Part shown: one piece after another, positions 14,116-18,867 of the stretch | How the letters are laid out: every line of letters starts with the position of its first letter | Position numbering within the stretch: position 1 is the stretch's first letter | Source of the DNA: Caldilineae bacterium | GTDB lineage: Bacteria; Chloroflexota; Anaerolineae; J102 | Reading direction: 5' to 3' | DNA length: 18,867 nt | Assembly (NCBI GenBank): GCA_003694905.1 | Contig: RFJM01000032.1 | Span: 1-18,867 of the forward strand | The notes under the pieces: generated by a model | What the model saw: only the letters and a program-made list of their open reading frames with translations | What the model was told of the DNA's origin: nothing | Databases searched by the model: none | Program-made: the position numbers and the translations under genes

Positions 14116-15282
14116 TCATTTGCCGTTCATCTGTGGCCGCACCATGATCTTGCCGTCGCTGCGTTCGGTGGAGCGGGCAATGGCCTGGACGGTCTCCTCG
14201 AGGCCGTAGCGGGCCGTGATGATGGGGCTGAGATCCAGCCGACCCGAGGCAACCATACGGATCACATTGGGGAAAGTCTCGTGGCCGGAATGACCCTGCG
14301 CGCCGAAGAACTGGCTGCGGCGCACCTGGAATGTCTCCAGGTACATGGGCACTTTCTGGGCGGCACGGCCGATCTGGACGATCTTGCCGTTGATGGCCAG
14401 GCTCTTCTCCATCTCAGGCACGGTGACATGGGGCACGCCGGCGGCCTCGACATGGAAGTTGAAGCCCTCGCCTTTGCTCAGCTCCATCAGCACCTCATGA
14501 GGTGTGACCTCGCGCGGATCGAAGACCTGGTCGGCACCGATCTTCTTAGCCAGCTCTCGGCGCTGTGGAGAGACCTCGAAGGCGACGATCATTCCCGCGC
14601 CGGCCGCTTCGGCCAGGCCGATGGCCGCCAGGCCGATGGGACCCGCGCCGAACACGCTGACGTAGTGGCCCGGCCGAAAACCACCGGCCCGCTCGAACAT
14701 GGCATTGTACGAAACCGAAGTCGGTTCGGTCAGCGCCGCTACCTCCACTCCCTTCTCTTCGCCAAAGCGCTCCAGGATGCCGTCCACCTTCCAGCAGAAC
14801 TTCTCATCCACCGCGATGTACTTGGCGAAAGCACCGGGAATGGTAAAGCCGATCTCTTCCAGTCGCTCGCAATGGTTGGGGTAGCCGTTGCGGCAGGCGA
14901 TGCAGCGCCCACACCAGATCATCTCTTCTACGGTAACGTAGTCCCCGACCTTCAGTGTCTGCACGTTCTTGCCCGTTTCCACCACCTTGCCCGAGAATTC
15001 GTGGCCGAGAATGGTGGGGAACTTGGTCAGACCGGGGTAGAGAATGTAGTTCTCATCATCCGTCTCGTAGAAGTGCATATCCGAGCCGCATACGCCGCAC
15101 GCCTGCACCTCCAACAACACGTCGTTGGGACCGACTTCGGGATCGGGCCAGTCGCGCACTTCCAGTTTGGGGTTGTGCCAGATGCTGTTGCCCGTGATCG
15201 CTTTGCCCGTTCGTTTTTCCCACTCGCTGACCTTATAGCCAGGTTTGGGTTTCCATTCTGCGTCGAGAACTAAACCTTTCAT
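14116..15282 (-). CDS. iolM: scyllo-Inosose 3-dehydrogenase-like Zn-dependent dehydrogenase (IolM)
   Basis: Medium-chain Zn alcohol dehydrogenase of 388 residues; GGAGG precedes the ATG by 7 bases. Catalytic zinc region: CGVCGSDMHFYE (62-73; Cys 65) and GHE (93-95; His 94, Glu 95). Structural zinc cysteines 124, 127, 130 and 138 lie in CGRCIACRNGYPNHC. The Rossmann motif is GAGPIG (212-217), and Glu 236 after the second strand indicates NAD rather than NADP. An unusual N-terminal extension of about 35 residues (KPGYKVSEWEKRTGKA) precedes the usual start and I associate it with the IolM group. In the Thermotoga pathway IolM oxidises scyllo-inosose to 3-dehydro-scyllo-inosose. It is first in the catabolic run, directly behind the promoter and palindrome. 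By sequence alone a threonine or polyol dehydrogenase would be possible. Confidence 0.8.
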   Translation of the reverse strand: MKGLVLDAEWKPKPGYKVSEWEKRTGKAITGNSIWHNPKLEVRDWPDPEVGPNDVLLEVQACGVCGSDMHFYETDDENYILYPGLTKFPTILGHEFSGKVVETGKNVQTLKVGDYVTVEEMIWCGRCIACRNGYPNHCERLEEIGFTIPGAFAKYIAVDEKFCWKVDGILERFGEEKGVEVAALTEPTSVSYNAMFERAGGFRPGHYVSVFGAGPIGLAAIGLAEAAGAGMIVAFEVSPQRRELAKKIGADQVFDPREVTPHEVLMELSKGEGFNFHVEAAGVPHVTVPEMEKSLAINGKIVQIGRAAQKVPMYLETFQVRRSQFFGAQGHSGHETFPNVIRMVASGRLDLSPIITARYGLEETVQAIARSTERSDGKIMVRPQMNGK

Positions 15283-15323
15283 TGAAGACCTCCATTTTTC
15301 GGAGAGAAAAGCCGGAAATCAAT

Positions 15324-15341
15324 TGAGCACACGTGTGCTCA
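15324..15341. promoter_or_regulatory. 18-base perfect palindrome, candidate operator of the iol genes
   Basis: TGAGCACACGTGTGCTCA is perfectly self-complementary with CG at its centre, the layout usual for LacI-family operators. It begins 11 bases downstream of the candidate -10 box, so it covers the transcription start region, where a bound repressor would block initiation. The palindrome and its place are seen directly. The regulator type is inferred; no regulator gene is in the window. Confidence 0.65.
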
Positions 15342-15352
15342 CGGCGTGGAAA

Positions 15353-15381
15353 AATGTAACACAGCTACCTTTGAAAGTCAA
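15353..15381 (-). promoter_or_regulatory. Promoter of the iolM operon (TTGACT-17-TACATT)
   Basis: On the minus strand TTGACT (15381-15376, 5/6 consensus) is separated by exactly 17 bases from TACATT (15358-15353, 4/6). It lies about 70 bases upstream of the iolM ATG with the palindromic operator just downstream. Spacing and position make this a good sigma-A-type promoter; it is not tested. Confidence 0.6.
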
Positions 15382-15392
15382 GAGTCGGGGCC

Positions 15393-15440
15393 GGTGCCCC
15401 TGAGAAGCGAACAGGGGCATCTCGCTGCGGACGAGATGCC
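15393..15440 (-). repeat. Two overlapping, mutually exclusive hairpins upstream of the iol promoter
   Basis: TGCCCCTG (15395-15402) pairs with CAGGGGCA (15412-15419), extendable by two pairs. GGCATCTCG (15416-15424) pairs perfectly with CGAGATGCC (15432-15440). The inner arms share bases 15416-15419, so an RNA can form only one fully at a time, as in attenuators. They would be transcribed on read-through from the stress protein gene, ahead of the iolM promoter. No T-run follows either stem. Confidence 0.45.
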
Positions 15441-15665
15441 GAGTTCATGATGGCAACGGGTAACTTCGGTACGGGTCGGGGGGAAGGGGAGAGCGGCAAC
15501 GACGCGTCAGCCAGATGCGAGCGGAATCGCCTGCGACCTCGGTACCCAGACGCGGGGGATGGACCATCTCAGTGCATCCCCCCACGCGCAACCTGCCCTC
15601 CCGAACGTGATCTGCGCTCGGGCAGAAGGCGCGCTGTCGGACCGGGGGTAGACCGCGGTCGAGGG

Positions 15666-16106
15666 CTAGCTGACGACCAGGCAGGAGATATCGGTGGTGT
15701 TGAGGAGATTGCGCGCCACGCTACCCAGCAGGTCGCCCCGCGGTGTGAGACCGCGATGACCGATGACAATGAGGGCGATCTGCTTTTCTTCGGCGTATCT
15801 GGCGATGGTTGTGGCCGGATCTCCGGTGAGATATTCGGCAGCCGCGGGTTGCAGGCCTGCTTCGTGCATACGCGTCTGCGCATCTTCCAGAATGATCTCG
15901 GCCGAGTTCTGCATGATCTCCAACCGGGATTCCTGGACCTCGCCGGCCTGGATCATGTCCAGGATCTCGCGTGGCAGGCCCCAAGGCCGGATCACATGCA
16001 GCAGGTAGATTTGTGAGCCGTGTTTGCGCGCCAGTTCGATGGCGGTCTCCAGGGCGTGGGTCGCGTACGAGGAACCGTCCAGAGGGACCAGGATCTTGGA
16101 AAACAT
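15666..16106 (-). CDS. Universal stress protein (UspA family)
   Basis: Protein of 146 residues, one complete Usp domain. It starts MFSKILVPLDGSSYATHALETA with the usual VPLDGS at the nucleotide-binding edge. It ends with the ATP-binding motif VIGHRGLTPRGDLLGSVARNLL (G-x2-G-x8-GS, one residue shorter than the common spacing) and CLVVS. Usp proteins bind ATP and aid stress survival; the exact role is unknown. AGGAG lies 6 bases before the ATG, and the gene starts 11 bases after the ATPase gene, so it is the last gene of the transporter transcript. Usp genes next to transporters are common; a regulatory role in transport is possible but not shown. Confidence 0.92.
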   Translation of the reverse strand: MFSKILVPLDGSSYATHALETAIELARKHGSQIYLLHVIRPWGLPREILDMIQAGEVQESRLEIMQNSAEIILEDAQTRMHEAGLQPAAAEYLTGDPATTIARYAEEKQIALIVIGHRGLTPRGDLLGSVARNLLNTTDISCLVVS

Positions 16107-16117
16107 GGCATCTCCTG

Positions 16118-16930
16118 CTACGCACCGGCGGCCGCGCTGTTGCCTACCTGCTGGAGTTCGTGACTGAGCTGTTCGAGTTCGGCGCCGCCGGACATCATGG
16201 CGATCATCTCCTCCCTCGAGAGCTCCTCTTTGGTCCAGGTACCCAACTGGCGTCCTCGCTGGAGGATGGTGAAGCGGTCGCCCACCGGGTAGGCGTGATG
16301 GGGATTGTGCGTGATGAAGATGACCCCCAGCCCCCTGGCTCTGGCCTGAGCGATGTAGCGCAAGACCACGCCGGCCTGCTTGACCCCCAGGGCCGCGGTA
16401 GGCTCGTCCAGAATCAGCACCTTGGCGCCGAAGTAAACGGCGCGGGCGATGGCGACCGACTGCCGTTCACCACCGGAGAGGGTTCCCACGGGTTGGGCCG
16501 GATCGCGGATATCGATCCCCATTTTGAGCAATTCTTCCTTGACCGTCCGGTTGGCGAAACGATGGTCGAAGCGCTTGAAGGGGCCCCACCCCAGGGTGGG
16601 TTCCGAGCCCAGGAAGAAGTTGCGCGAGATGCTCATAAGGGGGATCATGGCCAGGTCCTGGTATACGGTGGCGATGCCCCGATCCAATGCGTCGCGCGGT
16701 GAGTTGAACCGTACTTCTTCACCTTCGACGAACAACTGGCCCTCGCTTTGCTGGTGCACGCCCGCGAAGATCTTGATGAGGGTCGACTTGCCGGCGCCGT
16801 TATCGCCCAACAAGCAGAGCACTTCGCTATCGTAGAGCTTGAGGTTGATGTCCTTGAGGGCGATGATGTTGCCGAAATACTTGGATGCGTTGCGCAATTC
16901 GAGGAGAGGCGTTCTGCCGTTGTCGCTCAT
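16118..16930 (-). CDS. Sugar ABC transporter ATPase, single-domain CUT2 type
   Basis: Protein of 270 residues with one complete nucleotide-binding domain: Walker A GDNGAGKST (42-50), Q-loop VYQD (89-92), signature LSGGERQ (151-157), Walker B VLILDEP (171-177) and switch His 208 in ITHNPHHAY. The sequence resembles ribose/fructose-type (CUT2) ATPases, which usually carry two fused domains of about 500 residues. This one stops after the first, like FrcA-type proteins, and so would work as a homodimer. Its ATG overlaps the permease stop by ATGA with GGAG upstream, showing translational coupling. It energises uptake through the permease encoded just upstream. Confidence 0.93.
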   Translation of the reverse strand: MSDNGRTPLLELRNASKYFGNIIALKDINLKLYDSEVLCLLGDNGAGKSTLIKIFAGVHQQSEGQLFVEGEEVRFNSPRDALDRGIATVYQDLAMIPLMSISRNFFLGSEPTLGWGPFKRFDHRFANRTVKEELLKMGIDIRDPAQPVGTLSGGERQSVAIARAVYFGAKVLILDEPTAALGVKQAGVVLRYIAQARARGLGVIFITHNPHHAYPVGDRFTILQRGRQLGTWTKEELSREEMIAMMSGGAELEQLSHELQQVGNSAAAGA

Positions 16931-17979
16931 CGTCTCGTCTCCGCAGCTTTCTGGCGAATGAAGTTGTTAATAAGGACGGCGATCAAGAGCATGAAGCCCA
17001 TGAAGACCTGGAACCAGTCGGCATCCACACCGGCAAAGACGATACCCTGCTTGACGATGCCGAAGATCAGGGCGCCGAAGGCTGCGCCTATCACGGAACC
17101 ATAGCCGCCGGTCAGAAGGTTACCGCCGATGACCGCCGCGATGATGGCCTCAAACTCGCTGCCGGTGCCGCGCAAGGTGTCGGAGCCGGTGAAGTTGACG
17201 GCCTGGATGGTGGCCAACAGCCAGGCCGCGCCGGCCGTCATCATGAAGAGGATGATCTTCACCCGCCGCACGGGCACACCGACCTGGCGGGCAGCCACCT
17301 GCGAGCCCCCCACGCCGAAGATCCAGTTTCCGAACTGAGTCTGACGCAGGATATAGGCGCCCAGCAGCACAATGCCGATCCACCAGAAGATGGAAATGGC
17401 GAACTTGGCATTGCCGATCACGAAGTCGTGGGCAAAGATGGTCTTGGCCAGGGGATATCCCACGGCATCATCCAGATGGCCTAGCTGCGTACGACCGGTG
17501 AGTGCGCGTGTGATGCCGATGGTGGCGCCCCGGAAGATAAACAAGGTACCCAGGGTAATGATAAAAGATGGGAGCCCTGTCCGCATCACCATCCAGCCGT
17601 TGAAGTAGCCCACGGCCATGGCCAAGATCAGGCTGGCAAAAATGGCCAGCCAAAGCGGCCAGCCGAAATGCACGGCCAGAACGGTGATAGTCATGCCGAC
17701 GGCGCCGACGATAGAGCCGATGGAGAGATCGAACTCGCCACCGATCATCAGCAGAGCCACGGCCACGGCCAGAATGCCGAGTTCTGCCGCCACCTCGAGA
17801 TAGGTGGCCGCGCCCTTGAGAGAGAGAAAACCTCGATTCCCGGCAACGATGACAAAGAAAATCCAGACCACTACCGTACCGGCTACCGCGCCCAGTTCTG
17901 GCCGGTTCAGCAACTGGGTGAGAAAACTGCGTTGGACAAGACGTTCATCCTGTGACGGAGGCGCTGTTGTGACCGTCAT
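16927..17979 (-). CDS. Sugar ABC transporter permease, CUT2 (RbsC-like) type
   Basis: Integral membrane protein of 350 residues with about 8-10 hydrophobic helices. CUT2 permease hallmarks are present: LMIGGEFDLSIGSIVGAVGM (77-96), GLPSFIITLGTLFIFRG (135-151), FGVGGSQVAARQVGVPVRRVK (221-241, the cytoplasmic loop that contacts the ATPase) and IGGNLLTGGYGSVIGAAFGAL (284-304). It forms the pore as a homodimer for a monosaccharide or polyol such as inositol. GGAGG precedes the ATG by about 6 bases. It lies 66 bases after the binding-protein gene with a terminator-like hairpin in between, and overlaps the ATPase gene by 4 bases. The substrate is inferred only from the downstream iol genes. Confidence 0.93.
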   Translation of the reverse strand: MTVTTAPPSQDERLVQRSFLTQLLNRPELGAVAGTVVVWIFFVIVAGNRGFLSLKGAATYLEVAAELGILAVAVALLMIGGEFDLSIGSIVGAVGMTITVLAVHFGWPLWLAIFASLILAMAVGYFNGWMVMRTGLPSFIITLGTLFIFRGATIGITRALTGRTQLGHLDDAVGYPLAKTIFAHDFVIGNAKFAISIFWWIGIVLLGAYILRQTQFGNWIFGVGGSQVAARQVGVPVRRVKIILFMMTAGAAWLLATIQAVNFTGSDTLRGTGSEFEAIIAAVIGGNLLTGGYGSVIGAAFGALIFGIVKQGIVFAGVDADWFQVFMGFMLLIAVLINNFIRQKAAETRR

Positions 17980-17988
17980 AAGGCCCTC

Positions 17989-18030
17989 CCGAAAAAGTAG
18001 GCCAGGATCACATAGCCGTGATCCTGGCCT
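17989..18030 (-). terminator. Hairpin with T-run between binding protein and permease genes
   Basis: AGGCCAGGATCAC (17999-18011) and GTGATCCTGGCCT (18018-18030) form a perfect 13-pair stem with a 6-base loop. On the minus strand the stem is followed by CTACTTTTTC. This is an intrinsic terminator by structure, 15 bases after the binding-protein stop. Inside an operon it would partly terminate and stabilise the upstream mRNA, giving more binding protein than permease. Confidence 0.8.
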
Positions 18031-18045
18031 GTTGGTAGACGCAGA

Positions 18046-18867
18046 TTAGCGGGTGCCCTTCTTCGCCAGATCGATGACCTGTGCCGCGGTTTCCTGAGTC
18101 ACGAAACCGGGGCCGGTCATGATGAGGTTGCTGCCGGGCGTGTTCAGGTTCTCGTTGTAGAGCACCAAGAAGACGATGGGCAGATATCCCTGCATGTACT
18201 GCTGCTGATCGATGGCGAAGAGCATATCGCCGTCGCGCACCGCTTCCAGTACCTCGGGCGAAAGGTCGAAGGTCGCCAGCTTGATCTTGCCGAGCAGCCC
18301 TTCCTCGCGCAGACCCTTCAGAGCAGGCGTGGCGCCTGTCGGACCCAGGGTCAGGATGCCGTCCACGTCGGGATCGGCCGTGAGCGCCGCCATGATGCGC
18401 TGTTGGGCGTCGGTGGGATCGGCCAACTCAACGGCTACCACGCTCGACTCGATGCCATGCTCGGCCAGCGCATCCGCAAACCCCTGGCAGCGCTGATCCA
18501 GGGCCACATTGCCGACTTCCTGGTTCACGCAGATGGCCTTGTGGATGCCCGCGGCGGCCATGCGCTGACCACCACCGTAGCCCGCCTCGTACTCCGTCTG
18601 CCCGATGTGCGCAATGACGCCCAGGCTCTCGGCCACGTCGTAGCCCGAATTGATGGAGAAGACGGGAATCCCGGCGTCTACCGCGGCGCGAATCGAATCA
18701 CCCAGGGCATCGGGATCGGGGATGGAGACGACCAGGCCATCGGGCTTGGACGCCACTGCCGCGTCGATCAACTGCGCCATCTCAACCATGTCGAAGGTAC
18801 CAGGCGCCTGATACTCGACTTTTACACCCATGTCCTTGGCAGCCTGATCGACACCGTTCTTCACCAC
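18046..18867 (-). CDS. Sugar ABC transporter substrate-binding protein (partial)
   Basis: The 273 C-terminal residues of a periplasmic-binding-protein-like (RbsB/CUT2 type) protein; the frame is open to the window edge, so the N terminus with the expected signal or lipoprotein peptide is missing. The GTG codons near the edge are internal. Typical stretches are MAQLIDAAVASKPDGLVVSIPDPDAL, AGIPVFSINSGYD, GQTEYEAGYGGGQRM, DPDVDGILTLGPTGATPALKGL, KLATFDLSPEVLEAVRDGDMLFAIDQQQYMQGYLPI and a final NLNTPGSNLIMTGP. It captures the substrate outside the cell and hands it to the permease. Asp, Asn and Gln residues in these loops fit a polyol or sugar ligand; inositol is inferred from the downstream genes. 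Confidence 0.92.
   Translation of the reverse strand: MVKNGVDQAAKDMGVKVEYQAPGTFDMVEMAQLIDAAVASKPDGLVVSIPDPDALGDSIRAAVDAGIPVFSINSGYDVAESLGVIAHIGQTEYEAGYGGGQRMAAAGIHKAICVNQEVGNVALDQRCQGFADALAEHGIESSVVAVELADPTDAQQRIMAALTADPDVDGILTLGPTGATPALKGLREEGLLGKIKLATFDLSPEVLEAVRDGDMLFAIDQQQYMQGYLPIVFLVLYNENLNTPGSNLIMTGPGFVTQETAAQVIDLAKKGTR

Larger units (their letters stand above)
15283..15665. other. Regulatory gap between the stress protein gene and iolM
   Basis: This 383-base stretch has no convincing gene. From the right (minus-strand direction) it holds roughly 200 bases with nothing recognised, then two overlapping hairpins (15393-15440), a promoter (15353-15381), an 18-base palindrome (15324-15341) and the iolM ribosome binding site. 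The signals indicate that iolM-iolO-iolG-iolN has its own promoter rather than depending only on read-through from the transporter genes. Confidence 0.6.

Noticed and set aside
13768..15273. 501-codon frame opposite iolM and part of iolO
   Set aside because: It covers two genes with intact zinc and metal-binding motifs on the other strand, and its product is not recognisable.
1..18867. CRISPR arrays, tRNA or rRNA genes, insertion sequences, phage or toxin-antitoxin genes
   Set aside because: No spaced direct repeats, cloverleaf-like sequence, transposase or integrase motif was found by reading both strands; short or divergent elements could have been missed.

Overview
The window is GC-rich, densely coded bacterial chromosome. 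It carries no rRNA, tRNA, CRISPR array, insertion sequence or phage gene that I can recognise. The lineage looks like Chloroflexota (Anaerolineae/Caldilineae-like), which is an inference. It rests on the SSB sequence type, a secreted protein ending in LPLVLRD (a tail I associate with exported Chloroflexota proteins), a membrane-fused spermidine-synthase-like protein, futalosine-route menaquinone genes, and sugar catabolism of the Thermotoga/Chloroflexota kind.

Region 1 (1-4136, + strand). A 3' fragment of a UbiA prenyltransferase and mqnE (aminofutalosine synthase) mark the futalosine route to menaquinone. A secreted glutaminyl cyclase and a membrane-anchored spermidine-synthase-like protein follow at very short spacings, so all four may be one operon.

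Region 2 (4349-7850, - strand). Reading leftwards, this holds a secreted probable seven-bladed beta-propeller protein, an M23-type peptidase domain protein, a small acidic protein of unknown function, and ssb. The ssb gene has its own good promoter, overlapped by a GAAC-N4-GTTC site that looks like a Bacillus-type LexA box.

Region 3 (8305-10647, + strand). A FmdB-type zinc ribbon protein is followed by a SigZ-like ECF sigma factor with a Cys-containing tail. The sigma gene overlaps arsM (arsenite methyltransferase) by ATGA. A YbgC-type thioesterase and a hairpin terminator close the block.

Region 4 (10820-18867, - strand, transcribed right to left). A CUT2-type sugar ABC transporter (binding protein cut by the window edge, hairpin plus T-run, permease, single-domain ATPase) is followed by a universal stress protein. 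After a 383-base regulatory gap come four catabolic genes that fit the Thermotoga-type myo-inositol pathway: iolM, iolO, iolG and iolN. Together they would import an inositol-like polyol, oxidise it twice (IolG then IolM), open the diketo ring (IolN) and epimerise the product to D-tagaturonate (IolO). A TTGACT-17-TACATT promoter lies upstream of iolM, with a perfect 18-base palindrome at its start-site region. This suggests control by a repressor encoded elsewhere. The inositol pathway and its control region are the most interesting part of the window, followed by the sigZ-arsM pair and the possible SOS control of ssb.
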